Shown here one piece after another: positions 7,448 through 16,103 of a stretch of DNA of 64,000 nt. This DNA is from Planctomycetaceae bacterium (GTDB taxonomy: Bacteria > Planctomycetota > Phycisphaerae > UBA1845 > UTPLA1), in contig CP030884.1 of NCBI GenBank assembly GCA_006969385.1, positions 558,001-622,000 of the forward strand, read 5' to 3'. A program made the position numbers and the translations under genes. The stretch's first letter is position 1. Every line of letters starts with the position of its first letter. Below the pieces are notes generated by a model. The model saw nothing but the letters and a program-made list of their open reading frames with translations, made no database searches and was not told the origin of the DNA.

Positions 7448-9366
7448 GTGCTGCGGGCCTGCCGAAGGTTGTCCTTGATCAAATCTCCCGCAATATTCAG
7501 CAAATCGTGCTCCGTGACAATCCCCACGAGCAAACCGTCGTTTACGACCGGCAAACAGGCGATATTGTGGTCGCGCATCAGGTCGATGGCTTCGATGGTG
7601 GAGGTTTCGGGCGTGGCCGTGACTGGGTTGGCATTCATAATTTCCGAAACCGCTACGGGATCGGACTTACCCCGCGGCAGGTTGCGCGCCATATAGCGCA
7701 GCAGCGTGCGATACGACACCAGACCGACGAGTTTATGATGGTTGTCTTCGACCGGCACGTGGCGAATGCGTTCCCAATCCATCAAGTTCGCGACCAGATC
7801 GATCACGTCATCCTGATTGACCGTAAAGATATCCGTCGTCATAAACTGTTCGAGTCGGTGATAATTCGCCGCCCAGTCTTCGGTGCGTTGCATCGTGGCC
7901 AACGGCCAGTCGTGCACGGCCAAGCCTTGCTTTTGCAACTTCGCCATCTCGCACGTGACGGCCGCCATACGCTCGCCGCGATTGCCGCTGCGCATACCCG
8001 TTAATGAATCGAGCACCCAACTACTACCGGTGCGTTGCGATGCCACGCGCTGTTCGATGATTCCGAGATAGCGCTCGGCATCGGCCTTGTCGATCTCAAG
8101 TTGTTCGAGGCCCTGATACGCGAGCGGCAACAGTTCCTTCAAAATCAATCCTTGCACCGGCGTAAGTTTGCCATCCAGCCAAACGAACTGCGCTTTCATA
8201 CCGTATTGCGCGGCGGAGAAGAAATTGCTCTTGGCGTTGTCGAAATCCATCAGCGTGGTGACATCGCCATACTTCTCGCCGATGCCCGACATCAACCCAA
8301 ACCAAAAAGCCGCGTTGGCTACTTCGTCCATCGCCGTCGGCCCCGACGGGAGGTATCGATTCTCGATGCGCAAGTGCGGCTTGCCGTCGGTGATACCGTA
8401 ACACACGCGGTTCCAGCGATAGACCGTGCTGTTGTGGGTTTGCAGCGCCTTGAGCTTGGGCGCCTCGCCGCGATCGATACAAGCGAACGGGTCTTCTTCG
8501 CTCTCGGAAACAAACAACACGCGAAACCGCGAAATATCTTCGCGGTAGATATCAATCGCTGAATCGGCGACCCATCGATTGCCGAAACTCACGCGCGGGC
8601 TGAGTTCGCGATGCGAGTTGGTCTGATCGCGGGCGTCGACCGACTGTTGAAACACGGCGATGCGTGTTTCCTTCCAGAGCCGACGACCGAACAACATCGG
8701 CGAGTTGGCCGCCGTCGCCAGCACGGGCGCGGAGACGACCTGCGCGACATTATAAAAATGGGCAAAGCGGCTGGGGCGCACCTGAAAGTGAACCTGAAAG
8801 CTCGTGTTACAGGCTTCCAGCATGACGGAATCCTGCCGAACGCTTAGCTCGTCGGTGCCCTTGATCATGAACTGAAATGGGCCGCCGCGCAATTGCATTA
8901 ACGTATCGTTGAGCGCGAAATACCGGGGCATCGGCGTGAGCTGCTTAAGCGACAGATCGAGCGGCTCCAATGTCGGCAAGATGCCCGTCAGCAGCACGTC
9001 GGCCCCGAATTCCTGCGCGACCGTGCGGACGCGTTCGATGCCGCCGGTCAGCAGTGTTTCCATTTGCCGCAGGCAATCGCCACCGAGCGGCAGCGGGGGC
9101 AGGTTGTATTCGAGGTTGAATTGGGCCAGCTCGGTCGTAAAGGCAGAGTCGTTCAGCCGCTCCAGCACCTGCATATTGACCGGCAACGGTCGGCAGCCTT
9201 TGCCGACCAACACCATCTCCTGCTCGGCACCGATGCGGCGACGGTCGGATTCGATCATGCCGCGCTGCAGCATTTCCTCCAACGCCTGCACGTCGGTCAG
9301 CAGCCGCTTCATGAAATTGCGCCGCTCGTCGGCGGCAATGTTATGGTCGATTTGCTGGTCACCCAT
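7444..9366 (-). CDS. glutamate-cysteine-ligase-like (GCS2) enzyme fused to a CBS-domain pair
   Basis: A 640-residue protein. Residues ~15-480 resemble the carboxylate-amine ligase/glutamate-cysteine ligase 2 fold: the acidic metal/ATP motif RRIGAEQEMVLV (44-54), FNLEYNLPPLPL (83-94), and a His-containing strand SFQVHFQVRPSRF. Residues ~505-635 form two CBS motifs, one near TTDIFTVNQDDVIDLVANLM and one near VSEIMNANPVTATPETSTIE, each followed by a typical 'VGlVs/t..dLl' strand. CBS pairs usually bind adenine nucleotides, so the ligase may sense energy state (inference). It is first in a two-gene unit with the AstE-like hydrolase. The true product of ligation is unknown and need not be gamma-glutamylcysteine. 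Confidence 0.82.
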   Translation of the reverse strand: MGDQQIDHNIAADERRNFMKRLLTDVQALEEMLQRGMIESDRRRIGAEQEMVLVGKGCRPLPVNMQVLERLNDSAFTTELAQFNLEYNLPPLPLGGDCLRQMETLLTGGIERVRTVAQEFGADVLLTGILPTLEPLDLSLKQLTPMPRYFALNDTLMQLRGGPFQFMIKGTDELSVRQDSVMLEACNTSFQVHFQVRPSRFAHFYNVAQVVSAPVLATAANSPMLFGRRLWKETRIAVFQQSVDARDQTNSHRELSPRVSFGNRWVADSAIDIYREDISRFRVLFVSESEEDPFACIDRGEAPKLKALQTHNSTVYRWNRVCYGITDGKPHLRIENRYLPSGPTAMDEVANAAFWFGLMSGIGEKYGDVTTLMDFDNAKSNFFSAAQYGMKAQFVWLDGKLTPVQGLILKELLPLAYQGLEQLEIDKADAERYLGIIEQRVASQRTGSSWVLDSLTGMRSGNRGERMAAVTCEMAKLQKQGLAVHDWPLATMQRTEDWAANYHRLEQFMTTDIFTVNQDDVIDLVANLMDWERIRHVPVEDNHHKLVGLVSYRTLLRYMARNLPRGKSDPVAVSEIMNANPVTATPETSTIEAIDLMRDHNIACLPVVNDGLLVGIVTEHDLLNIAGDLIKDNLRQARST

Positions 9367-9599
9367 GGAAAAGTCGTCCTAAGACTTGGACAATCCATAG
9401 CTTACAAGATTTCGCGCTCGATCCCAATTCTGAATTGCCGATTTTTCAACATTCCGAATAAGCCACGGGCCACCAGATTCGCGCGACTCATAACTCGGGT
9501 CGCCCTGCCGGCGCTCCGATTTCTTCTTATGTACGGTATCGGCGGGATACCGGCGATATCGGACTGTCTGTTGCGCGACCGCGCAGTGATTGGCTCGAC

Positions 9600-10808
9600 A
9601 TGTTCAGGCGCAAGCGACCCACTCAAAGCGATGCATCATCGTCGGCACCGTCAAACAGTTTCAGCGATATCGAAGCGCTATGCGATCGGTTGTGCGTTGC
9701 GTTCGATCCGGGTCGGCACGCGACGCGCGACATCAAGGGTGACGCCCCGCCTTCGGATCGGTTGATCCGCACGCTGCGCACGCTGTTGCGCGTCTCGCGG
9801 CATCGTCGTAAGAAAATCGAACAATCGTTTCAATCCGAGCTGTCCACCACCGCCAATTTGCGCGACACCGTGCAGGAGCTGAGCGAGCGAGCGAGCATGC
9901 TTGAGCAGCGGCTTACGGAGTGTGAGGTGCGGTTGGCGAAGCAGACACTGCAGGCGCAATCGGTGGCATCCCCGTTAGACGTTATAAATACACCGGTACC
10001 GGCATCCGCTTCGTCAGCTTCTGATGCACGAGTGTTTGGTTCGAACGAAGGTGATTTCGACGATTCGATGCGCCCGACGGCTGAAATCGATGCGCAGCTT
10101 CCGAACGATGGCGATTTTGCTGCCGACAACGACGATGAAATTGTGGACCTCGACCCGGCTACTGCCATGCCGCCGGACGACTTTGCCGACGGCGTCGACT
10201 TCAACGCCCTACTCGAAAACGCAATCGGTGAAATCGACAGCGACGAACCAGGTGGCGGCATCCAACCATCGCTGGGCGGGATAGAAGCGTTTGAGGCAAC
10301 CCTTGCGGAGGCGGAAGCGGCGCTCTGCGAGCCGACCGAAACGGACGCTACCGACGCGTTGCCGCAAGCTGCGGGCCCGACGCCGAATGAGATGCATGCC
10401 GACGGCGACGCCCCGGTCGCCTCAGACGAAGCAACATTCGACGACGAGGCCTTCACCGCCAAGCGCGCGTCCATTGACGCCGCCTGCGTGCGGGCTCAAT
10501 CCGTGCATGACGAACTGCAAGCCACCATCAGCGCGGCCGAAGCCCGGCGTCTGGAATTGACCACGCTGAACGACACTTTGGCCGGCCAACTCACGCGACG
10601 GGAAAACCTATTGGCGCGCGTCGATCACGAACTACGCGAGCGGCAGATTGTTCTCGTGACCGACATCATGCGCGCCGAGGCCGAACACCTCTCGCTCACC
10701 GAAGCGCTCGAAGGCATTACTCGTTCGGTGCAGTCGATGACGAACGACATTTCTCAGATCGATAGCGCGCCGCCGACGGTAGAGTTGGCAGTTGAAGAGG
10801 GCGACTAA
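9600..10808 (+). CDS. unrecognised coiled-coil protein with a long acidic linker
   Basis: A 402-residue protein I cannot place in a family. It starts with a basic tip (MFRRKRPTQ). Residues ~20-75 form a compact, possibly helical segment with two Cys (ALCDRLCVAFDPG) and a basic end, RVSRHRRKK. A heptad-like coiled coil follows at ~80-125. Residues ~130-280 are an acidic, Asp/Glu/Ala-rich, low-complexity linker. A second coiled coil occupies ~285-390, with SVQSMTNDISQID near the end. There is no signal peptide or membrane segment. The layout suggests a cytoplasmic scaffold or polar/cell-cycle protein, which is speculation. It converges on lpxD, with 20 bp between stops. Confidence 0.6.
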   Translation: MFRRKRPTQSDASSSAPSNSFSDIEALCDRLCVAFDPGRHATRDIKGDAPPSDRLIRTLRTLLRVSRHRRKKIEQSFQSELSTTANLRDTVQELSERASMLEQRLTECEVRLAKQTLQAQSVASPLDVINTPVPASASSASDARVFGSNEGDFDDSMRPTAEIDAQLPNDGDFAADNDDEIVDLDPATAMPPDDFADGVDFNALLENAIGEIDSDEPGGGIQPSLGGIEAFEATLAEAEAALCEPTETDATDALPQAAGPTPNEMHADGDAPVASDEATFDDEAFTAKRASIDAACVRAQSVHDELQATISAAEARRLELTTLNDTLAGQLTRRENLLARVDHELRERQIVLVTDIMRAEAEHLSLTEALEGITRSVQSMTNDISQIDSAPPTVELAVEEGD

Positions 10809-10828
10809 CTCATCGCCTCACGCGAAGC

Positions 10829-11917
10829 TCACGCACGCTCGGATTGCTTCGCCAATTGCTGTTGCAACGCCGTTACTTGCTCGGCCAGCGCCGCGACTTG
10901 CGCTTCGAGCTGTTTAACTTGCTTGGTTGTTTCCGGAAGCTTTTCGTAGGCCGATGTCGCGCGCAAACTCTGGCGATACGGCAACGCCGGAATACCGAAA
11001 ACGCGACCGTCGTCGGGTATGTCGCGCATCACGCCCGACATTGCCGAAAGCTTGGCCCGGTCGCCGATCTTCAGGTGCCCCGCCACGCCGACCTTACCGG
11101 CCATCGTGACGTAATCGCCCACCTGAACCGAACCCGCTATGCCGACTTGCGCCACAAACATACAGTGCTTGCCGATCTTGGTGCCGTGGCCGATCGTCAC
11201 GAGGTTACTAAATTTGGTGCCCGTGCCGATGTGCGTTTGACCGAGCGTGGCACGGTCGATGGCGCAGTTTGCACCCAGTTCGACATCATCACCCAACTCG
11301 GTAATGCCGATTTGCGGAATCTTGTGCCACTTGCCTTCGACCATCGCGTAACCGAGGCCGTCTTCCCCGATGACGGTGCCCGCATGCAACGTCACGCGCC
11401 GGCCCAAAATGCAATCGGGATAGACCACGACATTGGGATACAAAACCGAACCCGCGCCGATGCGGCAGCCCTTGAAAAGATACACGCCGGGATACAATAC
11501 GACGTCATCGCCAACCTCAACATCCGCTTCGATCGTGACGCCGTGATGCACGTTGACGTTCGCGCCGAGTTTGGCATCGGGATGAACGCGCGCCGCATCG
11601 GACATGCCGACCTGCTCGTGTTGTCGATAACCGTGAATCCGCACGACGATGGCCGTCATGGCGGCGTACGGATCTTTGGTGCGAATGACCGACAGCGCGT
11701 CGGGCCGCGGCTGGTCGCTTGCGACGATAACGGCACCGGCTTGCGTCGTGTGTAGCGCCGCTTCGTATTTCGGATTGGCGAGAAAACTGATCTCGTCGGC
11801 GCGGGCGTCTTCCAGCGTGGCTACGGCCGTTACCGTTTTCGACGCGTCGCCATCGACTGTCGCGGGCATGCCGACGGTCGCCAAATATTCGGTGAGTTCT
11901 TGCAGGGTATGAGCCAT
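10829..11917 (-). CDS. lpxD: UDP-3-O-acylglucosamine N-acyltransferase (LpxD)
   Basis: About 362 residues from the ATG at 11917; the frame stays open to 11977, but the extra 20 residues are not family-like. An N-terminal uridine-binding domain (DARADEISFLANPKYEAAL) is followed by long left-handed beta-helix hexapeptide repeats at ~100-310 (VNVHHGVTIEADVEVGDDVV and onward), with the catalytic-His region NLVTIGHGTKIG. The C-terminus is a Gln-rich coiled coil (QVAALAEQVTALQQQLAK), as in other LpxD trimers. It transfers the N-linked hydroxyacyl chain in lipid A synthesis, implying an outer membrane with lipid A. No lpxA, lpxC or fabZ neighbour of the usual cluster is present. Confidence 0.95.
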   Translation of the reverse strand: MAHTLQELTEYLATVGMPATVDGDASKTVTAVATLEDARADEISFLANPKYEAALHTTQAGAVIVASDQPRPDALSVIRTKDPYAAMTAIVVRIHGYRQHEQVGMSDAARVHPDAKLGANVNVHHGVTIEADVEVGDDVVLYPGVYLFKGCRIGAGSVLYPNVVVYPDCILGRRVTLHAGTVIGEDGLGYAMVEGKWHKIPQIGITELGDDVELGANCAIDRATLGQTHIGTGTKFSNLVTIGHGTKIGKHCMFVAQVGIAGSVQVGDYVTMAGKVGVAGHLKIGDRAKLSAMSGVMRDIPDDGRVFGIPALPYRQSLRATSAYEKLPETTKQVKQLEAQVAALAEQVTALQQQLAKQSERA

Positions 11918-12363
11918 AAGAGCGGCTATTTTGCTGCGAAATCGTGCTGCAGGCAAAGCCGGCGGAGGATGGGGCATCGTCGCATTGGGTCAGGATGAAT
12001 TGGAGGGATATTCGGTCAATATAGCGAAATAGCAATTAACGTTATTGCCGATGGCGTGTACCTGAGAAAAGGAAACCGTGCAGAGTCCGCTATCCTCTTC
12101 ATCCCGGTAGGCATCAACGGAAAATAGCCCCCCACATCCTGTGGGGGGAATGATCGACATAGCACATTACATCCCGGAGGGATCGAAGGACATCTGCGCG
12201 GACTTCCCTTCGTCCTTACAGGACGAAATCACTCTCGACCGTTTCACACCACCACCCTTGAAAGGGTGGCCTATTACCCCTCGATCCCTGCCGGGATCGC
12301 GAAATCGAATGGCAGCTTTTTCTGCCATCAATGATATGCGGATAGCAGTGCATCCTTAGCACG
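11918..12363. other. 446-bp gap with element B copy 2
   Basis: The gap lies upstream of lpxD and downstream of the dockerin-tailed gene. About 200 bp of it is element B copy 2 (12101-12298). The ~180 bp next to lpxD is AT-richer around 12010-12045 and probably holds the lpxD promoter, but no -35/-10 pair is clear enough to call. No gene was seen. Confidence 0.6.
12101..12298 (-). repeat. compound palindromic element B, copy 2 (inverted)
   Basis: Read on the minus strand it has the same order as copy 1: GATCCCGGCAGGGATC (12298-12283), CCACCCTTTCAAGGGTGG (12269-12252), TTCGTCCTGTAAGGACGAA (12227-12209), ATCCCTCCGGGAT (12183-12171), CCCCCCAC-AGGAT-GTGGGGGG (12148-12128) and a decayed last palindrome at 12114-12101. 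Compared with copy 1, the second hairpin has a G-C pair swapped to C-G in both arms, with the loop kept. The third has the same CTGTAAGG centre and one extra pair. Joint changes of both arms indicate selection for base pairing. Confidence 0.85.
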
Positions 12364-13233
12364 CTACTCCAACAATCGCTCAACCATAATGCCGATATCG
12401 GAGCCGTCGGCAGCGCCCGAGCAATCCAAATCGCTGCGGGCGACCGTCGCCGAATCGAGGTTGCTTTCGAGCAGCACATCAACCAACAACGCGACATCCG
12501 TAAAATCGACCGAACCGTTCTGATCGATATCGCCATCGTTCACGCATTCGCGTGTGAGGCGCACGTCGTCGAAGTCAACTTCGATACCGGGGTCTTCCGG
12601 TGTGTCGATCTGATTGAGATTGATGAGGCGAATCTCGAGCGGTTCGTCGAGTTGTGCGTGCTCGGGACCGATATCGACCTGAATCACCGATTCGAGAAAC
12701 TCGCCATCGGTCAACAGTGGTGCCAGAGAATTATCATCTTGCACGAGCATCTGATCACCTGCCCACAACTGCACTTGGTAACCGGGAAAACCATCGAGCG
12801 CGAAGAAGCCGAACACATCGCACGGCGGTGGCCCTTGCCCAGACGCGATGTCGCCGATTTGCACCGAGAGCGTATAGCGCTGATTGGGCATCAACGTTTC
12901 ACCCAAGACTTGACGCAACCCGGCCGGTCCGCCGCCGATATCGTCGCCAAGGAAAACGAGTGCCGCGTGTTGTCCTTCGGGCGCCGGCGTGTTGAAGTAC
13001 GGACCGCCTTCGGGATGAATGGCACCGACGGCATCGAAGCTTTGATCGATGATGCCGTTGGGATCGTACACATCCCAACCATCGACGAGAAAAACAGCAA
13101 AGCACCCCATCGCCACGGGCTGGGCTTCGAATCCGGCGTTGTTGATGGGGATGTCGACGGCGTAGGACTGGTTACCCGCTATCAGGAACGTGATACACAA
13201 GGAAAAACTGAAGAACTTAGCTTGGCAATGCAT
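12364..13233 (-). CDS. secreted protein with C-terminal dockerin-like domain
   Basis: A 289-residue protein. The N-terminus MHCQAKFFSFSLCITFLIAGNQSYA is a signal peptide with cleavage near Ala25. Residues ~26-225 form a beta-rich domain opening IPINNAGFEAQPV and closing with EVDFDDVRLT, the pattern of carbohydrate-binding-like jelly rolls that start 'I.N.gFE' and end 'fDdV.lt'. Residues ~230-289 are a dockerin type I-like pair of calcium loops: DIDQNGSVDFTDVALLVDVL and DLDCSGAADGSDIGIMVERL. In planctomycetes such tails are common on secreted proteins without known cohesins. No enzymatic motif is visible. It stands alone, downstream of the ketosynthase operon terminator. Confidence 0.75.
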   Translation of the reverse strand: MHCQAKFFSFSLCITFLIAGNQSYAVDIPINNAGFEAQPVAMGCFAVFLVDGWDVYDPNGIIDQSFDAVGAIHPEGGPYFNTPAPEGQHAALVFLGDDIGGGPAGLRQVLGETLMPNQRYTLSVQIGDIASGQGPPPCDVFGFFALDGFPGYQVQLWAGDQMLVQDDNSLAPLLTDGEFLESVIQVDIGPEHAQLDEPLEIRLINLNQIDTPEDPGIEVDFDDVRLTRECVNDGDIDQNGSVDFTDVALLVDVLLESNLDSATVARSDLDCSGAADGSDIGIMVERLLE

Positions 13234-13335
13234 ATTTGTTAGAGCCCTTCAAATTATTCGGTGGGATCAAAATCATTTTAGAGCAACTATCTGGAAGACG
13301 AAGCGAGACCAGGATTGGCTACCGAGTAATGCCAA

Positions 13336-13368
13336 TAAAAAAACGCGGCGTAGCCATACGTCGCGTTT
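13336..13368 (-). terminator. intrinsic terminator of the ketosynthase operon
   Basis: On the minus strand an 11-bp stem (AACGCGACGTA / TACGCCGCGTT, one G-U pair) with a 4-base loop is followed by a run of T (complement of the A-run at 13336-13343). It lies about 55 bp after the stop of the last ketosynthase gene, as expected for the end of that transcript. Confidence 0.85.
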
Positions 13369-13421
13369 GAAAATAATTATTCTTGTCAGTTTTGGGGGGC
13401 CCGATTCCTCTCAACGGTCGC

Positions 13422-14720
13422 TTACCCCTCAAACGCCCGAATCACCAGTGTATCATTCTGCCCGCCAAAACCAAACGAATTGCTCAGGCACGTCTTCACG
13501 TTGGCCGGTCGCTTTTCGTTGGGCACGTAGTCGAGATCGCAGAGTGGATCGGGGTTCTCATAGTTTACGGTCGGCGGCAACACCTGATCGCGAATCGCCA
13601 GGATGCACGTGATCAATTCGCAGGCACCGGCGGCGGCGATTAGGTGGCCCATCATGCTTTTGACGCTGCTGACGGGCACGTTGGGCGCATGATCGCCGAA
13701 GACGCCGCGAATGGCCTTGGTTTCGATCTTGTCGTTTTCCGCGGTGCTGGTGCCGTGGGCCGAGATGTAATCGATCGACTTCAGATCCACGCCGGCATCT
13801 TCGATGGCCATGCGCATAGCGGCGATGCCGCCGCGCGCGTCTTCGTGGATATCGGTAATGCGGAACGCATCGGCGGTGCTGCCGTATCCGACGATTTCGG
13901 CCAGAATCGTTGCGCCGCGCTTCTGGGCGTGCTCGAGTTCTTCGAGAATCAGCATGCCCGCGCCTTCGCCGAGCACGAAACCATCGCGCGTGCGGTCAAA
14001 CGGTCGCGATGCCGTCGTCGGTGAGTCGTTGCGATTGCTCAGCGCCGTCAGCAGGTTAAAGCCCGTAACGCCGAGCGGATGGATCATCGAATGGCAACCG
14101 CCGGAAATCATGATGTCGGCATCGCCGTAGCGAATCATGTGCGTCGCTTCGCCGATGGCCTGCGTGCTGGCGGCACATGCCGTGAGCGTATTGAAGTTCG
14201 GCCCTTCGAGGCCGAAGCAGTGGCCGATGTGCGAGGCCGCCATGTTCGGGTCTTGCTCCAGCTCTTTTACAGGCGAGAGCACTTTGGCGGCGACTTCCGC
14301 CCAACGCGTGGCATCGAGATCGTTACCGTCGTAATCCCACCCGTCGATGGCGGCTTGCGCGAATGAGGTGAAATCGAGCGGGCCTTCGCCGCCGCCCAAG
14401 TAGATGCCGACCATCGTCTTATCGAGGGCAGGTAGCGCATCGAGCCCCGAGTTTTTCCACGCCATCTTGGCCGCGGCCAAGGCGAAGCCCGCCTGCCGAC
14501 TGACGTTGCGATGGTCTTCAAATTCGTCGTCGTTGAGGAACTTCTTCAGATCGAAGTCTTTGACTTCGGCGGAGAAGGTCGTCGGGAACGTCTTGGCATC
14601 GAAAATCGTGGTCGGCGCGACGCCGCTGTTGCCGGCGAGAATGTTGCCCCAAGCCGTTTCGATGTCGTGACCCAACGGCGTGATCCAGCCGATGCCGGTG
14701 ATGACTACTCGTCGATTCAC
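13422..14720 (-). CDS. beta-ketoacyl-ACP synthase, FabF type (catalytically intact)
   Basis: A 432-residue condensing enzyme. The GTG start at 14720 is chosen because AAGGAG lies 7 bases upstream and the protein then begins VNRRVVITGIGWITPLG; the frame is open further upstream without family similarity. The catalytic set is complete: Cys in TLTACAASTQAIGEA, His in SAHGTSTAENDKIE, Lys/His in SSVKSMMGHLIAAAGA, and the closing SFGFGGQNDTLVI loop. It is last in a five-gene minus-strand operon, and its start overlaps the stop of the preceding ketosynthase-like gene by 4 bp (GTGA), which suggests translational coupling and a heterodimer. It would condense malonyl-ACP with an acyl chain; chain identity is unknown. 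Confidence 0.93.
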   Translation of the reverse strand: MNRRVVITGIGWITPLGHDIETAWGNILAGNSGVAPTTIFDAKTFPTTFSAEVKDFDLKKFLNDDEFEDHRNVSRQAGFALAAAKMAWKNSGLDALPALDKTMVGIYLGGGEGPLDFTSFAQAAIDGWDYDGNDLDATRWAEVAAKVLSPVKELEQDPNMAASHIGHCFGLEGPNFNTLTACAASTQAIGEATHMIRYGDADIMISGGCHSMIHPLGVTGFNLLTALSNRNDSPTTASRPFDRTRDGFVLGEGAGMLILEELEHAQKRGATILAEIVGYGSTADAFRITDIHEDARGGIAAMRMAIEDAGVDLKSIDYISAHGTSTAENDKIETKAIRGVFGDHAPNVPVSSVKSMMGHLIAAAGACELITCILAIRDQVLPPTVNYENPDPLCDLDYVPNEKRPANVKTCLSNSFGFGGQNDTLVIRAFEG

Positions 14721-16063
14721 GATACGCTCCTTCGCAATACCAGCGCGCCGGTCTGACCGCCCGAAAGGGCACCGGCAAAGGACAAGGCCAACTCCGCCCG
14801 CAGATCGATCGGATCTTTCCGCACCACGTTGAGCTGACAATCAGCGGTCAACGATTCGGTATTCAATGATGGTGGACACACGCCGCGCTGCATGGCTTTA
14901 ACCGTCACGGCCAAGTCAATCGCGCCGCTGCCCGCACCGTTGTTGCCCAAGGCCCCCTTGGTGCACAGCACCGGCGTTTCCGTCGCCTTCTTGCCGAATA
15001 CGCCGTGAATAGCGGCGGCTTCGGCGGCGTCTTCTTTGGACAAGCCCAGACCGGCGGGATTGATCAAATCGATATCATCAAAGCTAACGCCCGCGTCGGC
15101 CACCGCCTTGCGCGCCGCGATTTGCAACGCGCGACCATCGGATTGCACGTCGCGCCAGTGCGACGCATTAGCAGATGCGCCGAAGCCGAGCACTTCGCCG
15201 TAAATCGTTGCGTTGCGCGCTTTGGCGTGTTCGTAGTCTTCGAGGATCAACAATCCGCCGCCCTCGCTGATGACGCTGCCGCTGCGCTTTTCATCGAACG
15301 GTCGGCAGGCTTGCTCGGGTCGGTCGTTGTAATCCGTCACGACGCGGTTGTTGAGGATGGGCCGCATCAACCCCATCGGGTTCATTTTGCTTTCGGCACC
15401 ACCGCAGATGCACACATCGGCGGCGCCGCGCTTGATGGTGCGAAAGGCTTCGCCGATGGCGAGATGGCTGCTGGCCTCGCCGCAGGTAATTGTGTTCGAG
15501 GGTGCCTGACAGTCGTGCACGATGGTTACGTGGCACGCCAACATATTGGGCAAAAACTTGAGCAGCCAAAGCGGCGTGAGATTGCTCATCTTTTCGCCCC
15601 ACTTACCAAGGCTAAAGGCGCGATCGATTGGTGCTTCGGGATTATCGACAGCCGTCGATAAGGCACCGGCCAACTCGTTCAGGTCGGCACAGATCAACCC
15701 CGCGCCGATGTTGGCGCCGAAACGGGTCGAATCGATATTGACGGCGTCAGCCTCTTCGCGATCGACGACGCACTTGGTATTCAGGCCGCCGTCTTTGACT
15801 GCCAAGTACGCCGCCGCGACCGCCAGCTCGATATCGCGGGCCATCACTTTGACAGACTTGCGATACTTCTTAAAGACGTAGTTGTTGACTTTGAGATCGC
15901 GAATCTCGCCGCCGATCTGCGATGCGAATTTGGATGGATCGAAGGATTCGATACGACGCACGCCGCACTGCTTTTCGACCAGCGCATCGAAGGTTTCATC
16001 GATGCCGAGACCCACCGGCGATACCACGCCGAGGCCGGTAATCACTACACGTTTATTGCTCAT
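14717..16063 (-). CDS. ketosynthase-like chain-length-factor homologue, catalytic residues lost
   Basis: A 448-residue thiolase-fold protein that aligns along its length with FabF (MSNKRVVITGLGVVSPVG at the start, SFAGALSGGQTGALVL at the end). The nucleophile region reads TITCGEASSHLAIGEA: counting back from the conserved IGEA, the position of the catalytic Cys is Glu, with a Cys two residues earlier. The first active-site His (HGT) is replaced by INPAGLG and the second (VKSMMGH) by CTKGALGNN. Loss of all three resembles chain-length factors of type II polyketide and ladderane-type systems, in which Gln often replaces Cys. The tight overlap with the active ketosynthase gene supports a KS-CLF pair. 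Alternatively it could act as a decarboxylase. Confidence 0.85.
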   Translation of the reverse strand: MSNKRVVITGLGVVSPVGLGIDETFDALVEKQCGVRRIESFDPSKFASQIGGEIRDLKVNNYVFKKYRKSVKVMARDIELAVAAAYLAVKDGGLNTKCVVDREEADAVNIDSTRFGANIGAGLICADLNELAGALSTAVDNPEAPIDRAFSLGKWGEKMSNLTPLWLLKFLPNMLACHVTIVHDCQAPSNTITCGEASSHLAIGEAFRTIKRGAADVCICGGAESKMNPMGLMRPILNNRVVTDYNDRPEQACRPFDEKRSGSVISEGGGLLILEDYEHAKARNATIYGEVLGFGASANASHWRDVQSDGRALQIAARKAVADAGVSFDDIDLINPAGLGLSKEDAAEAAAIHGVFGKKATETPVLCTKGALGNNGAGSGAIDLAVTVKAMQRGVCPPSLNTESLTADCQLNVVRKDPIDLRAELALSFAGALSGGQTGALVLRRSVS

Positions 16064-16103
16064 GGAAGCGTCGATCCTGGCTTAACGAGACGGGACGCGC
16101 CGA

